Below the pieces are notes generated by a model that was given only the letters and a program-made list of their open reading frames with translations, made no database searches and was not told where the DNA came from. A stretch of 64,000 bases of DNA from contig NC_134677.1 of assembly GCF_024713945.1 (NCBI RefSeq), forward strand, positions 5,521,001-5,585,000, given 5' to 3'. Each line of letters opens with the position of its first letter. Positions within the stretch are counted from its first letter, which is position 1. The DNA is from Dermatophagoides farinae. Its lineage: Eukaryota; Arthropoda; Arachnida; Sarcoptiformes; Pyroglyphidae. A program made the translations under genes and the position numbers. This document shows positions 37,930-49,500 of this stretch, in pieces.

Positions 37930-38484
37930 ATGAAAGAATTGTTTCAATCGACACTTAAAACAATCAAAAATTCTTCATCCAAATTAATTAGAGAAAAATA
38001 TCGATCGACAATAGATTGGAATAAATTCTTATTTGGTATTCTTCGTTTGATTCTGTTAATTATCGTTCTCATTAATTTGACTTTTCATTCTATTTATTGG
38101 ATCAATTATTCCAATCAACATTCATTTGAAAATGATCGTGAAAATCATCTAGTAATGGCCGTTTTCATAACGATATTTCTGATAAATCTCATTCTAATGA
38201 TATTGACATTCAATGATTCAATCAAAACATTGATTGTTTGTTTGGTCATCGCATTCATTGATCAATGGTTTATCACACGTGTTTCGTTAAAACATGGCTT
38301 ATATCGTTTATTGATTGGTTATCATTCATTTCTTATCAACATGTTAACCTATGCTTGTTTCATCGTTTATTCGATTATAAGATTAGTTAAACTTAACGAC
38401 GATTACAATGCACAAACGGCGAAGAATCGTGCAATAGATCATAGTATAACTGACACCACGCCTACAACGGACATTAATTCTTAA
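37930..38484 (+). CDS. Four-helix membrane protein, unknown family
   Basis: An uninterrupted 184-codon frame with four hydrophobic helices: about residues 34-56, 74-93, 98-115 and 125-151. The N-terminal 30 residues are basic and the C-terminal 30 are polar (Asn/Thr/Asp-rich). Helix loops are short, except for one polar loop of about 15 residues between helices 1 and 2. The layout resembles small tetraspan proteins such as the MARVEL or DUF-type groups, but I see no tetraspanin CCG motif, no claudin W-GLW-C-C motif and no other signature. It is intronless, unlike most neighbours. Regular hydrophobic periodicity and a clean ATG (ACAATGAAAG) support it being real. No function is assigned. Confidence 0.72.
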   Translation: MKELFQSTLKTIKNSSSKLIREKYRSTIDWNKFLFGILRLILLIIVLINLTFHSIYWINYSNQHSFENDRENHLVMAVFITIFLINLILMILTFNDSIKTLIVCLVIAFIDQWFITRVSLKHGLYRLLIGYHSFLINMLTYACFIVYSIIRLVKLNDDYNAQTAKNRAIDHSITDTTPTTDINS

Positions 38485-38870
38485 AATGCAATCATTTTCA
38501 ATCTAAAATCAATCGATTTGATGATGAGTAGATTAAATATTTTTTATTTAACCTCAAATCTTGTTATTTTCAATGTGATTTTGCCCATGTATCTATGATA
38601 AGATTAAATTTCCCAGGTAACAAGAGATCTCACGCAACCATTCAAGAGTTTTATTTATCAAAAAATTATTTTGATATTTTATTATGATATCGGATAAATA
38701 TGACACCCAGTATAATCCCATTCTTTTTTATTGAAATAATACATCAATTTCCATTCGATAAGAAATTGTTACCGAAAATTTATTCTTCTTGTATGTTTGT
38801 GCATGTGTGCTCAATCTTTTGATTTTGTTTTACCATAAGTGTAAAATTGACAGATTTTCAAGAAAGAAAA
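38485..38870. other. Intergenic spacer
   Basis: 386 bases between two plus-strand genes. AT-rich, with no recognisable element. The right end should contain the promoter and 5'UTR of the next gene. Confidence 0.5.
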
Positions 38871-39837
38871 ATGTCATCTTTTTCCAAAAAAATTATTCAT
38901 CTTATTGTAATTCTTTGCACATTTTCAGGTAAAAACGTAAAGTATTTTCATACGAAATTCTAATCATTCAATAACAATTACAGGGATAAATTGCTGGAAT
39001 GATAGCGAAGAACAAGAACAACTTTCGAAATTGATTCATTCATTCAATCAATCAATGAGTATTCGAAATGAATTACTTGGAATAAATAAAACCTACTATG
39101 ATATTGTCGAAACAAATCATATGGAATTACTTGGCCGACCAGAACCAGATTTGAGACCGATAATTGATTCCTTTTTGAAAAACCTTCAAGAAATTCAAAC
39201 AAAATTGAAAGATTTTCATAAAAGATTTCATTGGTTGCGCGAAAAAATGATGCTAAAATCAATTAATCGAAGATTTAATTGTCTTGAATATGAAGATGAA
39301 ATTATCGCTTTAAATGATAGTATAACCATGGTTATTGATCAGTTAACACCATATCGAATAAAAAATGCAGCTCTTCCTTCAAGTGGTTTTGATTCACAAA
39401 TTTTGAATCAAAAATTGTTCAAATTCAAAGAGGACTATCCATCGTATTCCGATATGGAAATAATTAGACGAGAATTCATTACACTTGATAAAAAGATTAA
39501 AATTTTTCTTGAAGACCCGACAAAACAATCACAATTGATCGAATTTTTGGAAAATTCATTTCAACATTCTGAACGCATTAATCAAGAATTGGATCGAATT
39601 CGTCAGGAGACATTCGTTCAAGCCAGAACACGTGCACAACATATTCCAGTCATAATAGATTATAATCTTGTTTTTATCAGTCGAATGCATCGAGATGTAT
39701 GGAATATAAGTCGAATGTATTTGGATAAAATTAAATCTGGTGCAGATCTTTCAAGTGCATCTCAAACTATTCGATTGGAAAATCTTGGATTAATGCTTGC
39801 CATTATTTTAATGATCATCACTAATTCTTGCATTTGA
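38871..39837 (+). CDS. Secreted helical protein with hydrophobic C-terminus, unknown family
   Basis: Exons 38871-38928 and 38984-39837 (55 bp intron) join in frame to 303 residues. Exon 1 is almost exactly a signal peptide (KKIIHLIVILCTFS); cleavage near GINC is likely. The mature part is rich in Glu, Lys, Ile, Leu and Arg with heptad-like spacing and only one or two cysteines, so it is probably an all-helical bundle. The last 20 residues (NLGLMLAIILMIITNSCI) are hydrophobic up to the stop, as in a GPI-anchor signal or a tail anchor. The family is not recognised. The terminal codons and 3'UTR are partly duplicated immediately downstream, and the second copy lacks the segment coding for this hydrophobic end. 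Confidence 0.82.
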
Positions 39838-39973
39838 TAAGTAATCAGTGATTGTGTTTCTTTAAAGGTGTATAAAACAAAAATTTCAATAAATGTTTCA
39901 AACTATTCGATTGGATAAGTAATCAGTGATTGTGTTTCTTTAAAGGTGTATAAAACAAAAATTTCAATAAATG
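39762..39973 (+). repeat. Tandem duplication of a gene 3' end with internal deletion
   Basis: Unit 1 has an 18 bp block at 39762-39779 and a 60 bp block at 39836-39895. Both recur exactly in unit 2 at 39898-39915 and 39914-39973, where they are joined directly. The roughly 56 bp between the blocks in unit 1, which encode the hydrophobic C-terminus, are missing from unit 2. Each 60 bp block spans the end of the CDS or 3'UTR and contains its own AATAAA (near 39889 and 39967). Exact identity suggests a recent event. Confidence 0.95.
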
Positions 39974-40161
39974 ATTAAAGTTAAAGCTAGATGTCGATGT
40001 AGATTCTTTCAAAAATCATGTTCATAAATTAATTAATTTTTAGTGCCAAGAATTTTCATAAGATGCCGCTACTTTGGAATGTTTTAGATTTTCATGATAA
40101 TAATAAATTGAGTTTTCTTATTCACCACGTCATAACGTGCGTGTAAATCCATAAAATAATC

Positions 40162-41015
40162 ATGGATGAGCATTTGGTTTCTGGAACAAAAATTTTAGTT
40201 TCAGAAGGAAATTATTTTCTTCTTTCTATCACCGTTGCTGTATTAGCTGTTTTAATCTCTCTAGGTAATTGTAACAAATCTATTATCATCATATCATATT
40301 AATCTAATCTTGTTACAGTTATATTTTTATTTAGCCGAAAAAGTTCTCGACAGTCAATCTTGTTGATTGGTTTATCAGAATCCGGTAAAACAACACTATT
40401 TACTCAACTTGCATACGATTCATTTGCTTCGACGGTGACTTCAATGAAAGAGAATGAAGCGCCTATAACATTGAAAAACAACAAAACATTAGTGTTGTTC
40501 GATCTTCCAGGATTCGATCGTTTGCGTAATCAATATTGGGACAAATTCAAATTCCGTGCCAAAGGAATTATTTTCGTTGTTGATAGTTTGAATTTTATGT
40601 CCAATGTTCACAATGTTGCTGATTTATTGTACCAGTTTCTTTGCGATAGTTTTGTCGTTTCCAATCGAATACCGGTTTTGATTGCCTGTACAAAACAAGA
40701 CGAAACTCGTGCAAAATCCGCTAAAGTTATTTCGTCAATGTTGGAAAAAGAATTGTATGATTAATATCGATATAATGAATTATCGTCATTATTGAATTTC
40801 TTTTTGATTTTCACAGCAATACCATAAGAGAAACTCGCATGGGAGCTTTGGATACAACATCAGGTGATGATAACAGTATTCAATTATTGGGCAATCCGGA
40901 TAATCCATTTAAATTTGGTGATCTACGAAATTCGATTGATTTCGCCGATTGTAGCTGTTGGAAAGAGCAGAAAAATCTTGATAACATTTTTTCCTGGATT
41001 AATTCGATCGCTTGA
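40162..41015 (+). CDS. SRPRB: Signal recognition particle receptor subunit beta
   Basis: ER membrane GTPase that anchors SRP receptor alpha for co-translational targeting. Exons 40162-40264, 40319-40754 and 40817-41015 join in frame to 245 residues. A short lumenal N-terminus is followed by one membrane helix (about residues 18-39), and then the Ras-like GTPase domain: P-loop GLSESGKT at 52-59, switch/G3 DLPGF at 96-100, and G4 TKQD at 159-162. The LEKE then FNTIRETR segment across the second intron matches the SRPRB C-terminal half (LEKELNTLR in vertebrates). The usual G5 region is poorly conserved. The gene is convergent with gephyrin, only 69 bp between stop codons. Its likely AATAAA at 41070-41075 lies so close to the gephyrin stop that the two transcripts should overlap. 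Confidence 0.93.
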
Positions 41016-41084
41016 TTTATTTCATACTCGATTTTAAATTTATTGATTTATGAATATTTTCTGTATAAAAATAAAAATCAAGTA

Positions 41085-43116
41085 TCAAAATAAAATTGCA
41101 TCCACAAAATTGCCATTTTCTAGGAATTTCTGGCCATCTAGACTACTCGGAATGAACAATAATCCATTTGAATTCATTACATTCAATAATCTACTGCTCA
41201 TTTGATTCGATTCGGTTAGTTTGGCTTCGGGAAACGATGATGAAAAAGTAATGACAGCACGAACGAATTCAGGTCTTGTATCGATTTTGTAAGGCTTATC
41301 AAGAACAACTTTGCATTTGATCCATTTAAATAACTTTTCCATTAGATTTACTTCTTTTTGATTTTCAAAATCAAAATATTTGCCCGAAAGAAGCTGAAGG
41401 AATGGTTCGACAAATATTTTGAAAGTAACAAATGTGCTTACTGGATTACCGGGCAATGAGAAGATGTATTTTTTCTTGCCATCATATGTTGTCGTCGAAA
41501 ATGTTGTAGGCTTTCCTGGCTTCAAATTTACTCGACCGAAATGTATATTGGCATTAAAATCTTCCCCCAAGACTTGTTTGAGCAGGTCACGTTCTCCCAT
41601 TGATACTCCACCCGTAGTGATGACGATATCGGCATTTTGCATTCCTTTATTTAAGTAATTGAATATACTATCTGCTAAGTCTGGTGTTATTCCAAGATCA
41701 ACGACTTCAAACTGCGATAACAAAGACATCAAGACTGTTCGATTTGAGTCCCAAACACAATTCCAAGGTCTAGGTTGACCAGCCGAAACAATTTCATCAC
41801 CAGTAGAAAGTACAGCTATTTTGGGTCGTCGAAATACCTTGATTTCTTTAACCCCGGTTGCCGCAATCAAACCCAAGTCGATTGATGATAAACGTCTATA
41901 TTTTTTTATCAATGGATTCAAATTATCCACTGGAATATCTGAGCCAATCGAACGAATGTCTTGACCAACAACAGGAATGGTTCTGATGTTGATCACTTCT
42001 TCATCGTCATCCTATCATCATCAATAGTGAGTTATACTTGGTGATTAACATTTAATGAAAATTACCTGGGTTTTTATTATAAGCTCGGTATCTTCTACTT
42101 GTACGACAGCGTTGGCACCGGGTGGTACAGCAGCACCAGTACTAATACGAGCACAGAATCCTCGATCGATTCTTGTGACCTCATTCAATCCAGCTACTGA
42201 TGCTTTAGAAAGAACATTTCGGTTACCTTGTCCATCTTCGGCAATTACAGCATAACCATCTTTGATAGACGCGTTGAATGGTGGCAATGGAACGGATGCA
42301 AAGACATCATGAGCCAAAATGAAATTGAGAGCTTTGTGTAAAGTTTTCGCTGATATAAACATTTCATTACGGTCAGTTTGAAAATATGATCCGATTTCGA
42401 CAAATATTCTCTGTTGAGCTTCTTTAATCGGTATCATTTCAAATGGCGAATGTCTTTCACGATTAGCAATCGGTGTTTCTTTCACCTTACCTTTAATAGA
42501 TTATAAAATTAGCGTTACAAATAAATATTATGAATCATACTTTTCATATAATTGTTCATTGTACGATGTAACATATCAACTTCGTTTGAATCTTTTAATT
42601 GATCGATTGCATGTTTCAACACTGGTTTGATAACATCGAAACATTCTTTACAAGCTTTCTGACTTCCAGGTAAATTGATAATCAAAGTCCGATTGAGAAT
42701 TCCACATTTCATCCTAAAAAAATTAACATGAAAACTTTTTGAAAACAAACAGATCAGAATCACCTTGACAACATGGCCATGGGAGTGATCGTAATCGATG
42801 CCGAAATCAATGCAAAACTGATTCCAGACACCTCTTTTTCGATTATTTCATTAGTGGCTTCTGGAGTAACGTCACGTGATGTTAGTCCGGTTCCACCGGT
42901 TGTCAATATACAATGAATATCTGAACGATTCGACCATCGAATAAGAATTTCTTTCAAGTCATTCTTGTCATCTGAAACAATATGATAATCGATCACATCA
43001 AATCGATCATGATGATCTTCAATCAAATGTCGCAACATTGGTCCACTAGTGTCAACATTTTCATTTCGGCTACACCGATCACTGACCGTCAAGATTGCAA
43101 ATCCATACATTTTCAT
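41085..43116 (-). CDS. GPHN: Gephyrin / cinnamon, molybdenum cofactor synthesis fusion protein
   Basis: Bifunctional enzyme that adenylylates molybdopterin (G domain) and inserts molybdate (E domain). In vertebrates it also scaffolds glycine and GABA-A receptors. Exons on the minus strand, 43116-42764, 42713-42541, 42490-42066 and 42011-41085, join in frame to 625 residues. The G domain carries [29 protein letters not shown] (GGTG at 74-77) and TLIINLPGS. The E domain carries [56 protein letters not shown] and [10 protein letters not shown]. All catalytic-type motifs are present. The C-domain linker between G and E is only about 25-30 residues, far shorter than in vertebrates, so the protein looks like the fly cinnamon form and scaffold functions mapped to the linker are not expected. 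An in-frame ATG at 43185 would add 23 poorly conserved residues. Confidence 0.96.
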
Positions 43117-43568
43117 TGATAAAATGATTTCAAAATTTAATCTAATGATAATTATATATAGGTTGAATGTTGGACTCTGATGCATCTAATCAAACATTGG
43201 TGGTATCATTTTGGTTGATCTTGCTTCCCATTGTAGTAATATACAGTACATTTTATATAGAAAAAAACTTGCTTTAATAATATACAAATTTATTAGCTTG
43301 TTGGTTGTTATTTTGATAAAAAAAAGAGTAAAATTATTTGAAAATAAATTAGGCTAAGATTATAGGATTATAAATATGATATCTTGTTACATAGACAAAA
43401 AATAAGCTTATTTCATTCATTCTCATTTATGGTACAAATATAAACTGAAACGAACTAGAATCAATATCACAAATATTTTCGCATTTTTAGGTAAATCAAT
43501 TCAAATTTTATCTTAAATCTTTTAAGTAAATTATCGTAATGATATTGATGATTTTTAAAAAGGTCACT
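43117..43568. other. Spacer between CEP170-like 3' end and gephyrin 5' end
   Basis: 452 bases with no coding evidence; both neighbours are on the minus strand. It should contain the CEP170-like 3'UTR, with a candidate poly(A) signal TTTATT (AATAAA on minus) at 43289-43294, and the gephyrin promoter. Their closeness suggests read-through or overlap is possible. Confidence 0.5.
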
Positions 43569-46500
43569 TTAAATTTCAATAAAGAATCCTGATCGTGATT
43601 GGGATAATGATTCGGATGATGGTGGTGATTGAGAAAAGGCTTTTGCTGATGATTGTTGGGTAGGGATTATAAATGGTGATCGTCGTGATCGATTTATAGA
43701 TGTTTCGGTACTTGTGCAATTGGCTATGACTACCGATCCATTTGTACCATCATCACTTCCGCTAGTATCAGTATCTGAGGCGTTCGTTATGATTGGGCCA
43801 TCTGTTTTGTGGAGTTCGACAATTTTTGATTCATTTGTATACGGTTCGACAACCATGGAGAAAACTAGATTATTATATATGAGATATAAAAATATAAAAT
43901 AAATTGTTTACAAATTGAAAATTCACATACCATCGAAAATTTGTTCGACTTTTTTCAAATTTTTCAATATATTCGACAGATCACGACTAATATTTGATGA
44001 ATCATGATTATAATTGTTACGTATTTGATTAGATTTTGATGAATCAGGTCCGTTTCCATTAGTGTTTACTTGAGGTAAAATTTCATCAATCAATGTTCGA
44101 GCTTCGGATCCAAGCAAATGATTATAGCGTTCACGTTCAAGGAAATCTCGCATTCTTGTTCGAAGTTTAGAAGACAATTGATTAATAGCGGATATTACTA
44201 ATGAATCCAATGGAGAAATGGAAAATATCCGGGCATTTATGCTAGATGCAATGGCTGTGGATGCTGCGGATATTTCGTTTGATTTGATTTCTTGTCTTTT
44301 GCCATCAATACTTGAACGATCCGATAATAAACATTCGGTAACTGAATGAGTCATCAAATTAGGATCGGCTGATAATTGTCGCATTGGTGATGGATTAGCA
44401 CTAGCAGAATGATGGCCATGGATAATGGTGTTGAAATCCTTATCAAATTGTGCCATTCGGTGTGGTTTAGTGGAAAAGAAACGTTTCCCAACCTGAAACG
44501 GAGGGACGATTGGCCTAGCTGTTCTAGGATCAACAATAGAAGGTGATGAAGGTTCAATAGCAGAACTGTAATTTTGGCTCTCGCTCTCCGAGCAATAACT
44601 ATTAGCTGAAGATGTTCGACGTGATCCACCAAATAAGGAATATGAACCTTGATTAATCGGCTGTGGTTGTATTTCTGCCTTATTCCGTTTGTTAACAATA
44701 TCGGCATCTTTTTAAAAGGTAAAGTAAAAATTGAAAAAATTATTAAAAAGGACATTCCAAATCAATAGTAATTAAATCATGCAAAAAACAAAATTCATAC
44801 TTGAATCGACAGATTTATTTGAAAGCGATTTTAGCCATGGTGTGCTATTTTCATTGCAACCAGATGATGGCATAAAACGTAATGAGCGTCTGCCGAAACG
44901 TGTGAAAGGTAATGCAGGATATGTTAGTATTTCGCCATCATCACATGACGAACATTCGGCATCGAATTGAATTTCATTGTCTGAATGAGGAATAACTCTG
45001 CGTTGTGATTGATTACGATGATCTATGGAAGACAATGATTTACTATCTTTCGCCTTGCCTTTTACAGGACCATTCGAAAGATTTTCAATAGATGAACAAA
45101 CGGATGATGATGCTGAATAGGATTTCAATGTTGGGATTTTACTCGAAACCGGTGATTGTTTCAGTACTTTTCGATTAGTTGGCGGAACCACCGTCGTCGA
45201 AGAAGACGGTGGTTTTCGTGATCCTTTTGTCGACTGATTACAAGTGTTGAACGGAATTCGAGCGCCTGGTACCCGAAGACTGAATCTTCCACCATCATTC
45301 CGTTTAAATGATACTGGTGATGATAGTTTTGTCGTTTTAGATGAATTTATTTTTTGTGATTCTTTAGCCTTATTAGCAGATTGTTCGGAAATTTCCACAC
45401 CACAAGTATCCATACCGAGACGAGCACGACGCAATGCAAATGCACGATTGAAACGTAAGCTAGAAGAGGCCGAATTGCTAGATGTTATCGATCCACTACG
45501 AGCTCGTTGTTGACGATCATCATTATCAATTCGTTCAGTTGAGGATGAATATTCGTTATTTGGAATTGCTGACGAGATCCTGGATTTACCGTTAATGTTT
45601 CGACTACACAATCGATTATTGGCCGAATGTTTACGATCATCCAATAATGGCGTCGAAGGTGCTGAACGACACTTTATTGGTAGTTTAGATTGTGCTGAAA
45701 CCGATTTTGTTGAATGATGATTGTCATCATTTGTGTTGGTATTATCGGTACCGACTAACGGTGTGCAACTAGTTGACGAAGATGACAACAATGATAACTT
45801 TCCGAGTCGAGCTGTTTTTTCTAATTTGGAGTTAATCCTCTTGAATGCGCTCATTAATTCACTACTAATTCTTTTTTTAGATTTATCACCGGTGTTTTTT
45901 GAATGTACAACTGTATCGTCGATAACATTAAATAATTGAGTTGATTGTTGAACACCAATCATTTGATTTGGTCGACATGATTTGTCATTATGATATGTCG
46001 ATGAACTATTAACTTCTGAACAGCTGGAACGACGTTTCGATCGAGTGAATGTTGCATCTTTCTTTAGTGGTTGATGGCTACTATTCTTTTTCTGTTTCTC
46101 ATAATTACTGAATAGTTCATCAATCTGTTTTCGGGCTACTTCAAGCTTATCTTCATCATCATCGTCATCTTCTTCGTAACCAAATTCATCGGAATTAGTT
46201 TCACCGTTACCACCTTCACCATCATTACAACGAGCAATAGGTCCACTGCCGACACCTAAATCTCCATCGGATGATTTAATTCGGATCTCGTCATCATCGT
46301 CGGCGAGCTGATGTTTGGGTTGAGCAGATTTTTTCTTCGTAGACGATTTATGGATTGTTTTTTTTGAATTCATAACATTTTCTGATTTTCGTCTAAGTTT
46401 TTCTCCCGTTAGCTCATCAATATCGATAACATACGTTCCAGTATCGCTTAATTCACCATCATCGTCAACAATATTGATGTTCGAATCGATTAACTGTTTA

Positions 46501-49500
46501 TCCATACAAGTCATGGTATCAGCGCTATCGGATACTGAGGATTTAGGAGTATGTCGATGTAATGATGACCGATGTGATTGGACTGCCAAAGTATGTGATC
46601 GATCTTTAATAGAATTCATTAAACTCAATGAATCATCATCATATTCGATACTATGACTATTAGGTGATTTGGCTATTAAATGTGGTTTTGTTGTTTTAGT
46701 TGCTGATGTTTTGATTGACGGTTTTACATTGTTGGCATGAGGAATGTGACCATAATGCTCACCACCGTCAAAATATTCTTCTGGTCGATGATGATTATCA
46801 AAATCAACATCATCACCCAAATCATAACATCCATGGCTATTCGTACTATTGCTACGATGATGATGAGGATTATGTTGATAATTATTATGCTCAAACATTC
46901 GATTAATCAAGTAAACAGCAGACTCACTTAATTGAGCACTTCGCCGTGATGTTGATTGTTGTAGTGTTGCATCACTATGACGACTTTTATCATCATCTAT
47001 CATTTCGACACCTGAAATAATTCGATTCGAATTTGTCTCTATATTCTTCGACATTTCATTGATCTCCGTAGTTGATGATAAAGGTATTGTTACTGAACAA
47101 TGATTATTAGGATTTTTTTGATAATCATTTTTGACAAGATTGTCTTTGTCGTTATTCATATCATTTGCCAATAGTTTATTGATTTTTTTATCGTAAGTAT
47201 CACTTTTCTTCATCGATGATGATGAATGATATTGGGTGTGACCGGAATCGTTTGACAATTCAATAGATGGCTTCTGTTTATCGTTCATATCATTTACATC
47301 GAACACATAAGCAATATTAGTTTTGTTTAATGCAGTCGGTGGTACAGATGTTACGTTTGACAATCGTTTCACTGATGTCGCAGTTATCGTAATGTCATTG
47401 GTGGCAGTATTCGAATTTCCAGTATGAGGAGATACATTAGTCATTTGTTGTTCAACATCACTCATACAATTTACATTAGTATTTGGATTGTTAAATAAAA
47501 GTGGTGATGGTCTTCTGTTATCTTTTTGACCTTTGTTATAATTATTACAAGTAGAATAATGAGTTTTATTATGACTAACATTATCATTGAAATCAATCAC
47601 AAATGCCATGCCACCAATTGAATGACGAGAACGTGGCTGTTGCATAAATACTGGCAATGATTGTGGCTGAGGAGTTTTGGTACAATTACCATGTTGTTGT
47701 TGATAATCAAATTCAACATCATGTTCCAATGAAGACGATTGAGATTCGTTATGATTATTCAAATTAGCCAATGTGGTCGATGTTCCTAATGATGATTGTC
47801 CACTACTGGTCGATGCAAGAAGATTTCCCGTATGATAATGGTCAAATGAACTGGTTATTTTTGTCGATGATGATGATGATGAGGATGGTCGTCGTTGTCC
47901 TCGTCTCAAATGTCCAATATCGTCAATATCATAAAGATCGTTTGTATCGGCATCAGTTACGGCACCTGAATCTGAATCAACCGGTACGACGACTAGTTGC
48001 TGCCTACCACTATGTTTATGTATTGATTTGTTGTTTAACTGATTCAAATGTTGTTCGATATTGTTCCTGTGCTTCAAGGTTGTTTCATTGACAGATGCCG
48101 TTGCCGTAGCGGTTTCCACCGTTGTCGTTGTCAAAGGTAACCATTGTTCAAAATTGAATAGAGTTTTGTTAGCTGAATTGACTTGTTCTTTTTCACCAAC
48201 AGCAGAAGCAGAATATGAAAAATTTATTGAACTACCTCGACACTTTCCATCGTCACCAGAAAAAACGATTTTATCTTTTTGCCTTTCTAGTTTATTTTGG
48301 CAAATATAATCAACTCGATGTTGAACGTTACAATCACTGCACTGGATATGATTATTAATAGTTGATGTAGTCGATGTAACCGATGACTGTTTCGGACTCG
48401 TATATAATAATAAGGAAGATGTTGAGCCAAATGTGACAGTAGTAGTTTCGATTGTTGTCATTGTCGCCGTTTCTTGTTGATGCGACGATGATGATGATAG
48501 TGGTGAAATTATGACGTTATTTTGGCAAAACGACTCATCATTTGATTCTTGTTGATGTAATTTTGTTCGTTTCTCATCATCTAAAAACATATAGAAAGAA
48601 CATATTTTAAATGAAAATGATCAATTTGATTATTCTTAAAAAGTAATTAGGAAAAGATTCTATGCTATATAGTATTATGGTTAACTGTATGTATCTAGAG
48701 TAAAATTATTATCATCATTGTACATCTGAGAATATTCAAACAAACAAACCAAATATCAATTTGATGATGATAATGATAAAAACTATATTTTATGGAATTA
48801 CGCACTTGTTTTGTCGTTCTGTTTGATCTGTATATAATCCGTATGGCAATAATGATGAGGTTTGCATTTCCATTGAAACTCTATTTCTCTATATAACTCG
48901 CTCAAAAAACACTTGTCGTTTTATAGTGTATATACTAGGTGAGCGAAGAGAAATTAAATCTCAAAAGATAGATCGAAAGAGACAGATTGTACATATATTG
49001 TTTGACACGTACAACAAAAATAACATAATATAATAATCATAATAAAGATCCATTGCAGAGAAAGAGAAATTCAAAATAGATCATTAAGCATTTGTGTAAA
49101 TGGATAAGATCTACAGAGCACGTTATCGAACAATAAAAAATCAACAATAATGGTCTAGTCTAGGTTATTTGCAATTTCCTTTTTTTCATATGTTATAAAT
49201 TTCGTTCATTTCTCTGTAAAACATATTCGCATTAACTCTTTTTGTGCCAACATTTTCCATAATTATTTTTACTTAAATGTTTGTTATTGTGTGTGTGTGT
49301 GTGCTTGTGTTCGAGATCAACACCTGAAAAATAAACATAGCTTTTTATGGAGATGTTGAATAGCAAAGAAAACTTGCGATAACACCTTCAAGTCGACCAA
49401 AAAAGGTCATAAATAACAAAAATGGTCAATTGATCACGAATATGTGTGTAGTCTGTTCGATTATCAAGCTAGTGTCAATCATTCAACATGTTTGTGTTTG

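Noticed and set aside
44354-44755. 133-codon minus-strand frame overlapping CEP170-like exon 4
   Set aside because: It is in a different frame from the one that joins both neighbouring exons and matches the family tail.
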